Virus record (IMG/VR): IMGVR_UViG_3300021185_001461
Span: 1-64,000 of that record
Direction: 5' to 3' (one strand)
Source of the DNA: a virus
Length of the DNA stretch: 64,000 nt
Part shown: positions 23,944-31,350 of the stretch, one piece after another
Position numbering within the stretch: position 1 is the stretch's first letter
Layout of the letters: every line of letters begins with the position of its first letter
Notes under the pieces: generated by a model
Told to the model about the DNA's origin: nothing
What the model saw: the letters and a program-made list of their open reading frames with translations, nothing else
Database searches by the model: none
Made by a program: the position numbers and the translations under genes

Positions 23944-25500
23944 TTATATTAAACTAAATGGCATTGGTTCCATACCATCATTGTCATCAAAATCTTCATT
24001 TAAATATTCAAATGCATCTTCTTCGTATTTTGATACTTCTAAACTCATACGCACAATTAAGTTAAGCGCCATTACAAGATCATCATTTTCTCCATCTTTG
24101 GCTGCATAACTATTACCACGTGCAATAAATGTTTTTAATTCTCTTAGCAATGGCTTACTTGCTACTTCTAATTTCTCTGTTTCAACCCAGTATTTTAGTT
24201 TACTACATGCATTTATTTTTGCTTTGTGTGTAGTTGTAAAGCCTCGTCTATAGCGTTTGGCATTTCCATGTTGTCTTGTTTCACTTAAAAACGTACCTGG
24301 AAAATTTTCTTCTCCAGTTTCTTCTACAACAACTAATGCTGCCTCACCAAGTGTATTGTTTTCCATACTGTAATATATTTCGCAATCACCTTGTGTTTCA
24401 CTTTCTATAAACTGTGCTATTTCTCGCAAAATTTTTATCTGCCCTTGAACTGTTGTTCTATTGTGCATCCATTCTGCTACTTGTTTCATGCCTGGCATTT
24501 GATAAACTTGAATAGCACTGTTATCTCCACCTGTACCTAAACTAGGATCTAATCCTATCATATATAATTTACCCTTAGCAACTGGTGTGTACCAACGTAC
24601 TTGTCCTGATATAGCGTATGGATCCCGAGCTTCCATGTTACTTAGTTTAATACTATCAATAAGTGTTTCGTCAAACGCAATAAATTCACATTTGTGTTCA
24701 CGCCTAAATCTTTCTTCACCAATTTTACCTTGTTCAACATCTGCCCATTCTTGATCTCTATCTGGATGTACTTCCCATGTAGCAAGATAATGTGCAAATC
24801 CATTAATACCTTCATTTGTTTCATTACCAAATTCGTCTTGATTCTTTTGTGCATCTCTCCAAATTTGTGCAAATTGATCATCGTCCATATTTGGTGTTGA
24901 TGTAATAATACATTTACCACCTGTTGCTAATGTAGGTGAAAGTGAAGTCCAAAACTCTTTGGCTATGTTTGGTCTAACAAATGCAAACTCGTCTAAGTAT
25001 GCTAACGATATAGACAAACCACGTCCAGTATTTTCTGTTGTACTCTGTGCTACAATACGAGAACCGTTATCAAATTCCAACGATCCTTTGTTATATGCAG
25101 TAACACCAGCTCTAATAAAATCAGGTAGTGTTTCGTATGCAAAACGTATACGTTGCATAATTTCACTAGCACCTGAATATTTGTGTGCCGCTATAAGAAT
25201 AGTTTGATCTGGATTAAACATTGCATACCATAACAAATAACCTGCCGCACAGGTACTTTTACCTGTTTGTCGTGCAAGCATACTAATACTGTATCTGTTA
25301 TTATGATATGTATCAACTAGCTCTTCTTGGAAATCATATAGTGCAAACTTCATACGACCTTGTGTAGGATGCTGAATATAACAGTGTTCCTTCATAAAGT
25401 GTTTAGGATCTTGTGAACATAGTGCAAGTTCTAACAACTGCTCTTCAGTGTATTTTTCTTTTCTATATGGGGTTTTAGTTAATTTTGTATCTACTGCCAT
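23944..25500 (-). CDS. 17: Terminase large subunit gp17
   Basis: The DNA-packaging motor and nuclease. The N-terminal ATPase has Walker A ARQTGKS (76-82) and Walker B LAYLDEF (166-172). The C-terminal RNase H-like nuclease has MIGLDPSLGTGGD with its first acidic residue, and later acidic residues (ENDDLVMAL). The 518-aa length is slightly below T4's 610, as in marine relatives. A late-type box lies 17 bases upstream. The small subunit (gene 16) is not adjacent; it lies about 3.5 kb upstream, separated by the QueC-like and acidic genes. Confidence 0.95.
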   Translation of the reverse strand: MAVDTKLTKTPYRKEKYTEEQLLELALCSQDPKHFMKEHCYIQHPTQGRMKFALYDFQEELVDTYHNNRYSISMLARQTGKSTCAAGYLLWYAMFNPDQTILIAAHKYSGASEIMQRIRFAYETLPDFIRAGVTAYNKGSLEFDNGSRIVAQSTTENTGRGLSISLAYLDEFAFVRPNIAKEFWTSLSPTLATGGKCIITSTPNMDDDQFAQIWRDAQKNQDEFGNETNEGINGFAHYLATWEVHPDRDQEWADVEQGKIGEERFRREHKCEFIAFDETLIDSIKLSNMEARDPYAISGQVRWYTPVAKGKLYMIGLDPSLGTGGDNSAIQVYQMPGMKQVAEWMHNRTTVQGQIKILREIAQFIESETQGDCEIYYSMENNTLGEAALVVVEETGEENFPGTFLSETRQHGNAKRYRRGFTTTHKAKINACSKLKYWVETEKLEVASKPLLRELKTFIARGNSYAAKDGENDDLVMALNLIVRMSLEVSKYEEDAFEYLNEDFDDNDGMEPMPFSLI

Positions 25501-25517
25501 TTGGGTTCCATTGTAAT

Positions 25518-25525
25518 ATATTTAT
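25518..25525 (-). promoter_or_regulatory. Late promoter-like box (TATAAATAT)
   Basis: Minus-strand TATAAATAT 17 bases before the gene 17 ATG; a second ATAAATAG copy lies at 25532-25539. Confidence 0.6.
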
Positions 25526-25545
25526 ACATTACTATTTATGTATAG

Positions 25546-26247
25546 TTATAACTGCCCAAATGCCCATTTACGTTCTTGACACCACCAGCATTCGCCACAA
25601 TGCTCATCTTTTGGATCAGTAAGTAATTCTCCATTAACTTCAAATCCTTCGTGCCATTCACAACTTCTTGTATGTGTAAACAAGGTATCTGTTAAATCAA
25701 AGTGCTTATACAAGTGTGCTATCATGCGTTTATCTACATTTATAAAAGGAACCCAAGTTGTAGTATCGTTATTATCATACATTACTGGTCTCCCATGTCC
25801 TGGATCACGTGGTTTATAACTTTCTAAACTAAATGCATCTCTAACTTCAAGTGGTGGGTTTTGTGTAGTTCCATGTAAAATAAATGTTATTCCAGATAAA
25901 TCTTTTTGTATTTGTTCTGCTTCAGTAATCTCAGATCTAATCTGATCTGTACTATAAAATGTGTAATGATTTTTAATTAATGTTGTGCCTGTATCCTGGA
26001 GTACTTTGTTGAGTACCCTAGTACTCCAGGTAGCATTATACCAGCCCTTAATAGGATTAGCTGATGTTATAACATATATTTCAGCTTCTGGTATATGTTT
26101 TTCACAGTATTGTATTAGCATCCATAATAGTATGGCACTATCTGCACCACCCGAGATGTTAATACAAATCTTTTTATGAGGGTCAGGAATTATAAATTCG
26201 ATAGTTTGACCAAAACTATCTGTATACGTTTCTAATGGTCTTTCCAT
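25546..26247 (-). CDS. QueC-like PP-loop ATP pyrophosphatase (233 aa)
   Basis: The PP-loop SGGADS (32-37) identifies an N-type ATP pyrophosphatase. The C-terminus has four cysteines, C196 (TRSCEWH), C217, C220 and C223 (HCGECWWCQERKWAF), spaced as in the zinc site of QueC, which makes 7-cyano-7-deazaguanine. The length matches QueC. No queD, queE or folE gene is in the window, so either the other genes lie elsewhere, the host supplies precursors, or the enzyme acts on something different. It lies between terminase and a terminator. Confidence 0.62.
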   Translation of the reverse strand: MERPLETYTDSFGQTIEFIIPDPHKKICINISGGADSAILLWMLIQYCEKHIPEAEIYVITSANPIKGWYNATWSTRVLNKVLQDTGTTLIKNHYTFYSTDQIRSEITEAEQIQKDLSGITFILHGTTQNPPLEVRDAFSLESYKPRDPGHGRPVMYDNNDTTTWVPFINVDKRMIAHLYKHFDLTDTLFTHTRSCEWHEGFEVNGELLTDPKDEHCGECWWCQERKWAFGQL

Positions 26248-26334
26248 TTTCTATACTCCATGTTAAATGTGTATAGTCTTTCTCAAGGATTCACATATAC
26301 GTCTTGCTACTATTATTTACTCAATTAAGTAACG

Positions 26335-26367
26335 AAAAAACGGTGCAGTTAATAAAAACTACACCGC
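26335..26367 (-). terminator. Intrinsic terminator after the 281-aa gene
   Basis: Ten-pair stem CGGTGTAGTT/AACTGCACCG (one wobble pair), TTTATT loop, then TTTTTT on the minus strand. It ends the unit that starts near 31 kb. Confidence 0.85.
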
Positions 26368-26399
26368 TTTAGTTTCACCTGGGAGGAAACGTGAACTTT

Positions 26400-27245
26400 T
26401 TAAATTTTTAAAACTGCTTCTTCTTCTACTGATTCATCTGTGTAAAGAGAATTTTCAATTTCGTCTGATACTTGCCTTGCAAGACCAGAGGCTTTTTGTA
26501 TGCTTTTTACTGCATCGTCCATACTATTTTGCACACCTGCCAATGCATCATGCATATCGCCTTTGTCTGACATATCGTATTGATATGGAGCTTCTGTAAT
26601 GCCAGATAGTTCTCTTAATCTGCGTACTTCTGATTCGTAGTATTCTTCAGAATCTGCTTCAAGATCACTTATTTCAAAATCTTCTGGTTTTATTGTTGCT
26701 TCTGGCTTTACATTGCCATTTTCGTCTTTGTGCCAATCGTTAATTTCCGGCCAATCAACTTCGCCGTCATTCATTGCATTGCCCATATAATCATAATCTG
26801 GCGAACCATCTGTAAATGTCATACCATCAAGTAATCCATGAGGCATATCGTCTACTAAATTCTCTTTAACTGGAGTTAGTGATTCAAACATGTCTGCGTA
26901 TTCGCCCTGGGCAAATTTAATATCTTCACCTGGGAATAACATATTATATAATGCAGGATCTTGTGATATTGAAACTTGAAAATAAAATATTAAACTATCT
27001 CTTGCTTCAGTATCCATATAGTCTGGTTGCATCATGTCTACAACCTCTACATCACCAGCATCCATCATATCATCTAAATGTTCAATAAATTCTCTTGCTT
27101 CACTAGGATCTTCTTGAGCGTGTCTCACCATTGCCGCTTTAACGTTTTTAATGTGAGGTAAAAGTTGAGCGTGTGTAACATCACTTCTATCTGCTTCTTT
27201 AATACCAGATAGTTCTCTTAATCTGCTAAGGTCCTTGTAATTCAT
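26400..27245 (-). CDS. Acidic virion-type protein with two LSGI(K/T)E motifs (281 aa)
   Basis: A strongly acidic protein. RLRELSGIKEA lies at residues 8-18 and RRLRELSGITEA at 208-219, each matching the I-x-E target of T4-type prohead proteases; EEYYES precedes the second, as a related block does in the 940-aa protein. The middle is Asp/Glu/Met-rich with no enzyme motif. It overlaps the 415-aa gene by one base and precedes a terminator. An internal head protein cut by gp21 is a reasonable guess but unproven. Confidence 0.6.
   Translation of the reverse strand: MNYKDLSRLRELSGIKEADRSDVTHAQLLPHIKNVKAAMVRHAQEDPSEAREFIEHLDDMMDAGDVEVVDMMQPDYMDTEARDSLIFYFQVSISQDPALYNMLFPGEDIKFAQGEYADMFESLTPVKENLVDDMPHGLLDGMTFTDGSPDYDYMGNAMNDGEVDWPEINDWHKDENGNVKPEATIKPEDFEISDLEADSEEYYESEVRRLRELSGITEAPYQYDMSDKGDMHDALAGVQNSMDDAVKSIQKASGLARQVSDEIENSLYTDESVEEEAVLKI
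26602..26623 (-). repeat. Dispersed repeat, 22-bp copy
   Basis: The 22-base core of the repeat seen at 18592 and 27193; encodes RLRELSG before ITEA in the 281-aa gene. Confidence 0.85.
27193..27226 (-). repeat. Dispersed about 33-bp repeat, copy 2
   Basis: Identical to the copy at 18592-18625 over about 33 bases; encodes RLRELSGIKE at the N-terminus of the 281-aa protein. Confidence 0.85.
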
Positions 27246-28492
27246 TACTTTTCCCCTTTAGATTTCTTATATGCTTCTTTGATATCTTCAACTTTATGTT
27301 CTTTTAAGCCTACTTTCATGTCTTCTGCGTCTAAGTATCTTTTTAAACTTAGGTTAACGCTTTGTGCATAATTCTCATATGGTTCACCATGTGATGTAGC
27401 TTCTTCTTCTGCTGCACCGGCTGGTGTGTTTGCCCATTCGTCTAATTTTGTTTTAATTTTCTCTTCGCTTAAACCTGAGTTTTTCATTAAGTTAATTAAT
27501 TGTGTTGTATCCATAGTCGGAGACTCCTCTAATTCTTCTTTGTCAGTTTCTGATTCTTCTGATTCTACTTTGTATTTTTTACCATCAACTTCAAATTCTT
27601 TTTTACCATTTTTCTTAGCATCAGCTAATGCACCTGAGAATTCATTGCCTTCATTTGGAGCTTCTTCTAATGAATCTGGAACACCGTTGCCGTCTTTGTC
27701 TTTCCACCAGCTACCTGTTTCGTCATCACAATCATGTGAACAATCTGTAGTAGGTTTGTGCATTGTGTCGCCACAGTCTTCGCATTTGTATTCTGATGCG
27801 TTTAATTTTGTTTTCTTTTTATATGCTTCGTCCATATCATCACCCATTGGTAAATCATGGTTACGTCTAAAGTCTGCAACAAAATCTTCAATTTGATCAC
27901 CACTTAAATAACGAACTAAATCATCAAATACTGGTTGACAGTCGCCTTCAAAATGCATATCAATTAAATCATAAATTGGTTCTGCAAATTCGCCAACTGC
28001 TTCAGTTGTTGTTTCCATACATGCATTTTTAACAATATCATAAACACCTTGCATTGTTGATTCGTCATCGTTGCCCATAATAGCTATAAATTCATCTTGC
28101 ATTTTATTTGTCAATGGCAAGTGCTTTTGAATTTCATAATCACCCCAATCAACATCATGTGCATGAGCATCACCGTCGTTCATGTCGCCTTTCATTTCAG
28201 CGCCTTTGCCTGGATATATAATTTCCATTGCTTTATCGGCTTCGCCTGCTTCAATTCCGTCTGTTGTAATACCTGAATCTACTTTAGCTAGTACCATTCC
28301 CATTGGTAATGGATCGCCATTCATTCCTTTATACTTGGACCATCTTTTACACCAATCTTCTAGTGCCAATTTGGCATGTGGTTTTAATTCTCTACCTGGT
28401 GCTTCTTTTAATTCTCTTTCTGCTGGAGCCGGGCTTTGAGCATCTGCTGTGCCGTGGCTAGCAAGTTTTAATATTCTGTCTAAATCACTCAT
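27245..28492 (-). CDS. Acidic protein with zinc ribbon and EF-hand-like loop (415 aa)
   Basis: It starts MSDLDRILKLASHGTADAQS, a shorter relative of the N-terminal motif of the neighbouring protein. Near the middle is a Cys-rich zinc-binding candidate (YKCEDCGDTMHKP, then DCSHDC), directly followed by DKDGNGVPDSLEE, an EF-hand/dockerin-type calcium loop with D-x-D-x-N-G-x3-D. The C-terminus is Lys/Glu-rich. It overlaps both neighbours (eight bases and one base). Probably a virion or head-associated protein; no T4 equivalent is recognised. Confidence 0.6.
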   Translation of the reverse strand: MSDLDRILKLASHGTADAQSPAPAERELKEAPGRELKPHAKLALEDWCKRWSKYKGMNGDPLPMGMVLAKVDSGITTDGIEAGEADKAMEIIYPGKGAEMKGDMNDGDAHAHDVDWGDYEIQKHLPLTNKMQDEFIAIMGNDDESTMQGVYDIVKNACMETTTEAVGEFAEPIYDLIDMHFEGDCQPVFDDLVRYLSGDQIEDFVADFRRNHDLPMGDDMDEAYKKKTKLNASEYKCEDCGDTMHKPTTDCSHDCDDETGSWWKDKDGNGVPDSLEEAPNEGNEFSGALADAKKNGKKEFEVDGKKYKVESEESETDKEELEESPTMDTTQLINLMKNSGLSEEKIKTKLDEWANTPAGAAEEEATSHGEPYENYAQSVNLSLKRYLDAEDMKVGLKEHKVEDIKEAYKKSKGEK

Positions 28493-28979
28493 TGCCTTTT
28501 TCCTTTTCTTTTTTTACTTTCATTAATTCTTTAATGAAACTGGAGTTATACTCGTCACCGTAATGATCTGATGCATTTACTTTTTCTGCATCTTTATATT
28601 CGCCATCAGCTAGTACGCTTTCAACACGTTCGCTCATTGGTGGAATTAATTCATCTGGTTCATGTTCGCCTTTTACTTTAAGTACACCGTCAGTTAATCC
28701 AAGCATGTTACGAATATCGTTTTGTATTTGCCAACCGCTAGCGACGATATTAGTTTCAAAATCATGTGTAAAAACTTCGTATCCTTTGTGATTTGGAAAA
28801 TCACGTGGAGCACTTTGTAAGATTGTTTTCTTTGCAGCACCGAGTCCTTTAGAGTCGTATTTACCGAGGTGCTTCTCTATGCGATCACATTGTTCATCAG
28901 TTAGATCATGTACTGTTTTAATACAAAACTTCCACGATTTTTTTGATTCGTTTAAGTATTGCGAAAATAGTTTGTTCAT
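28485..28979 (-). CDS. Unknown protein (164 aa)
   Basis: A helix-rich basic protein with no membrane segment, having a central glycine-containing loop (KYDSKGLGAAKKTILQSAP) and a Lys/Glu C-terminus (KVKKEKEKGNE). A late-type box lies 21 bases before the ATG. It heads the run of acidic virion-type genes down to 26400. Its stop overlaps the next start by eight bases. No family is recognised. Confidence 0.6.
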   Translation of the reverse strand: MNKLFSQYLNESKKSWKFCIKTVHDLTDEQCDRIEKHLGKYDSKGLGAAKKTILQSAPRDFPNHKGYEVFTHDFETNIVASGWQIQNDIRNMLGLTDGVLKVKGEHEPDELIPPMSERVESVLADGEYKDAEKVNASDHYGDEYNSSFIKELMKVKKEKEKGNE

Positions 28980-29000
28980 TGCGGTTATCTCCTATTAATA

Positions 29001-29008
29001 CTATTTAT
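29001..29008 (-). promoter_or_regulatory. Late promoter-like box (GATAAATAG)
   Basis: Minus-strand GATAAATAG overlapping the stop of gene 16, 21 bases before the ATG at 28979. Confidence 0.55.
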
Positions 29009-29540
29009 CTTTTTCAGGCAAATTTTTCATAATTTCGGCAAGCATAGCAGTTCTATCTCCTACTATACGTCCTTCTGTTTCTTCTTCTTCGCCTAATTCG
29101 TGTTTTTTACCGGCTACATACGCATCTATCTTCTCACTGTCTTTTTCAAGTCTAGCTTGACGCATTTGTAACTCAATCATTTTCATTTTTTTATCCATTT
29201 TGGCTTGTTTTGCCTGTAATGCTGCCGCTATCATTTTTGCCGCACTATCAAATATTGGTGCTGCATGTCTATCTTCTACGTTCTTGCCTAAATCAACTAA
29301 ATCTTCAAATGTTTCCATGGCCTTTGTAGCATATGCATCCATTTCTCTATCTAATTGTTCTAGTCCTTCAACAGTAGGTAGTGCCGCTTGAGCACGTTCT
29401 ACCATACTCATTTCGCCTTCTATGTTAGCAATTTCGTTTTTTACTTCTTCAGTTGTAGGTTCCTTATCTTCCTGTTCTACGTCAGGAAGTAATTCATCTA
29501 AATCTGGTAAGTTTAATTCTTCTTCTAATTTTTTTGTCAT
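29001..29540 (-). CDS. 16: Terminase small subunit gp16
   Basis: An acidic N-terminus, then a long amphipathic helix region (residues about 85-145; HAAPIFDSAAKMIAAALQAK, QAKMDKKMKMIELQMRQARL) and a charged tail, the architecture of T4-type gp16, a ring-forming DNA-recognition subunit that stimulates gp17. The length of 179 aa is near T4's 164. It overlaps gene 4 by four bases. The gene is separated from 17, which is uncommon. The call rests on architecture and neighbours. Confidence 0.68.
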   Translation of the reverse strand: MTKKLEEELNLPDLDELLPDVEQEDKEPTTEEVKNEIANIEGEMSMVERAQAALPTVEGLEQLDREMDAYATKAMETFEDLVDLGKNVEDRHAAPIFDSAAKMIAAALQAKQAKMDKKMKMIELQMRQARLEKDSEKIDAYVAGKKHELGEEEETEGRIVGDRTAMLAEIMKNLPEKDK

Positions 29541-29983
29541 TTTCGTTTCTTTTTAGAATTTTGAGGTTTATTAAAAATCTGATTTTCAGTTATAACCCTA
29601 AAACTCATCCCTTGTGATTTACACCATGCGTGTGCTGCCGCCCATTTGGAATGATTGACTACTGCCGCTGCCTTTTGAGCTTGTGTTCTTGCCTCACTCA
29701 ATGTCTGACTAGCTGGTTTAATCTCAACCATCTCAGCATGATTCTGTCCTTTCTTGTCTTTGTATACCAATAACAAGTCAGGTACATAAGTACTCATTTT
29801 TCCAGTAAGTGGATTTTTATATGGAATTCTATGTGTTTCACTGCCCCAGCCTAGTATTGCTGGATGATTATCACACATACGCATTACTGCTAATTCCCAC
29901 CCACTTCTATAATGAGGTGTTCTTTTGCCTAAGTATTTATCAGGGTTAGATGGTATGAATTTTCCGTTTTGGAATTTGGGCAT
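29537..29983 (-). CDS. 4: Head completion protein gp4
   Basis: The N-terminus FIPSNPDKYLGKRTPHYRSG followed by W-E-L and then a nuclease-like core (WGSETHRIPYKNP; VPDLLLVYKD; EMVEIKPASQT) matches T4 gp4 (also called 50), which has a PD-(D/E)XK-like fold and completes filled heads. E-I-K-P supplies the catalytic-type Glu and Lys. The C-terminus is basic. The length of 148 aa equals the family norm. It overlaps neighbours by four and one bases. Confidence 0.85.
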   Translation of the reverse strand: MPKFQNGKFIPSNPDKYLGKRTPHYRSGWELAVMRMCDNHPAILGWGSETHRIPYKNPLTGKMSTYVPDLLLVYKDKKGQNHAEMVEIKPASQTLSEARTQAQKAAAVVNHSKWAAAHAWCKSQGMSFRVITENQIFNKPQNSKKKRK

Positions 29984-30579
29984 TAGTTACTCCCAAGAGG
30001 AGTATCAATTCTATAGCCTTCGTATGCAAATGTTACTCTAAAAGTAGTAGGACTACTGTCTGAGTAGTCTAATGTATCTGCATCTGCATTTTGTATAAAT
30101 GGGTGAAATATTTCTATTATGTTTTTTTGTTTACTAGTATCAGTTCTAGTAATAACCATAGATGTAATATAATGATTAGATGTTTTTAGATTAAAACCTT
30201 TAGGGCTATTAAGCCATTCAGCATAACTGCCCTCGTTCATTGGTCCTGTATAATAATGGTCAGCGTACTTCTTAAGGAAATTTTCAAATACAGCATCTTT
30301 AGTATCATATGCTGTCAGTGTTATAGGAGTATAATCTATTCCTGTTTGAACTACGCTTTTATTATTATAGTTGTTTAACGTTTGTGTTCTATATACAAAC
30401 GATGGCATTGCCACGTTAGCTATTCTAGGTAAGTAAACTACTCTGTCATTGCCATTAGCAATTGTATTTAACTTTACATCGAAATTATATTTATTTCTTG
30501 GTATAGCTAATAGTTTTTCATCTCTTTTGTGTGGTAAACTTTGACCATACAAAATATGTGCGTCATTACCCAATGCCAT
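29983..30579 (-). CDS. Tail tube or baseplate-tube-like protein (198 aa)
   Basis: A beta-rich protein with short helix, located between gp19 and gp4. Strand patterns (YTPITLTAYDTKDAVFENFL; SMVITRTDTSKQKNIIEIF; TTFRVTFAYEGYRI) resemble the tube-initiator fold shared by gp19, gp48 and gp54. It is probably part of the tail or baseplate tube. I cannot tell which, and a distinct marine structural protein is also possible. It overlaps gene 4 by one base. Confidence 0.5.
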   Translation of the reverse strand: MALGNDAHILYGQSLPHKRDEKLLAIPRNKYNFDVKLNTIANGNDRVVYLPRIANVAMPSFVYRTQTLNNYNNKSVVQTGIDYTPITLTAYDTKDAVFENFLKKYADHYYTGPMNEGSYAEWLNSPKGFNLKTSNHYITSMVITRTDTSKQKNIIEIFHPFIQNADADTLDYSDSSPTTFRVTFAYEGYRIDTPLGSN

Positions 30580-30597
30580 TGTATTAGTTCCTAACTA

Positions 30598-31203
30598 TTA
30601 ACTAGTTGCGCCTGATTCACCAACTGTTTTAGCTTTTTGGCCCGACAATACATCATCACCGTCTATTGTATGTACTGCGTGATCGTAACGTACTGTTAAT
30701 GTAACTTGCACCATATTCGAATCTGCATAGTTTAAATCACCATATTGTATATTACTAATAAACGAACCTTGTAAGTCCCATGTATCAAATGGTTTTGGTT
30801 TAGTTGCACCATTGGCACCATCTAATGTTTCAATTTTTACGTTAAATTTATATGCACTACCGGCTATAGGGCTTGATTGATCTGCATGATCAACTTGCTT
30901 GTTTAGTTGTTCGCCTAATACTTTGATAACGTTTGAATCCATATCATCACGTAATACAATAGTTACTGGTTCCCAAGTATGCTTACCTGCTAGATACATT
31001 TTTGAGTTGTATGAATCAACAACAACTTCTTCGTGTGTTAAGTTTGGACGTGAAGCACTGATAACGTTTTGCGTTGTCTGGTCTTTAAGGCTTCCGCCGC
31101 CTAAATTTGTAAATGACACTCTAAATCTATATTGTAGTTTAGGCATCAAAGTAGTACCTACTGCCGAGTCTGTTGGTACTCCAAAATTTGTAATTACAGC
31201 CAT
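30598..31203 (-). CDS. 19: Tail tube protein gp19
   Basis: Polymerises into the inner tail tube. The N-terminal segment (LMPKLQYRFRVSF) and C-terminal beta sheet (VQVTLTVRYDHAVH) are typical of gp19; the middle has the expected NVISASRPNLTHEEV loop and the HTWEPVTIVLRDD strand. Length 201 aa, slightly above T4's 163. A late-type box lies 44 bases upstream, and the sheath gene precedes it across a terminator. Confidence 0.9.
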   Translation of the reverse strand: MAVITNFGVPTDSAVGTTLMPKLQYRFRVSFTNLGGGSLKDQTTQNVISASRPNLTHEEVVVDSYNSKMYLAGKHTWEPVTIVLRDDMDSNVIKVLGEQLNKQVDHADQSSPIAGSAYKFNVKIETLDGANGATKPKPFDTWDLQGSFISNIQYGDLNYADSNMVQVTLTVRYDHAVHTIDGDDVLSGQKAKTVGESGATS

Positions 31204-31247
31204 TTGTTTTCTCCTATAATACTATACTGTAGTATTTCTGTTATATT

Positions 31248-31255
31248 GTATTTAT
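31248..31255 (-). promoter_or_regulatory. Late promoter-like box (GATAAATAC)
   Basis: Minus-strand GATAAATAC 44 bases before the gp19 ATG at 31203. Confidence 0.7.
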
Positions 31256-31302
31256 CAAAACATCGTCGAAAAATAACAATCTTTAAGATTTATCACATTA
31301 AA

Positions 31303-31326
31303 GGCTACTATATTTCTATAGTAGCC
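31303..31326 (-). terminator. Intrinsic terminator after gene 18
   Basis: Stem GGCTACTATA/TATAGTAGCC with a GAAA loop, then TTTAATG on the minus strand, downstream of the sheath stop at 31351. Confidence 0.75.
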
Positions 31327-31350
31327 CTTATTTTAACTAAAATTAAAGTT

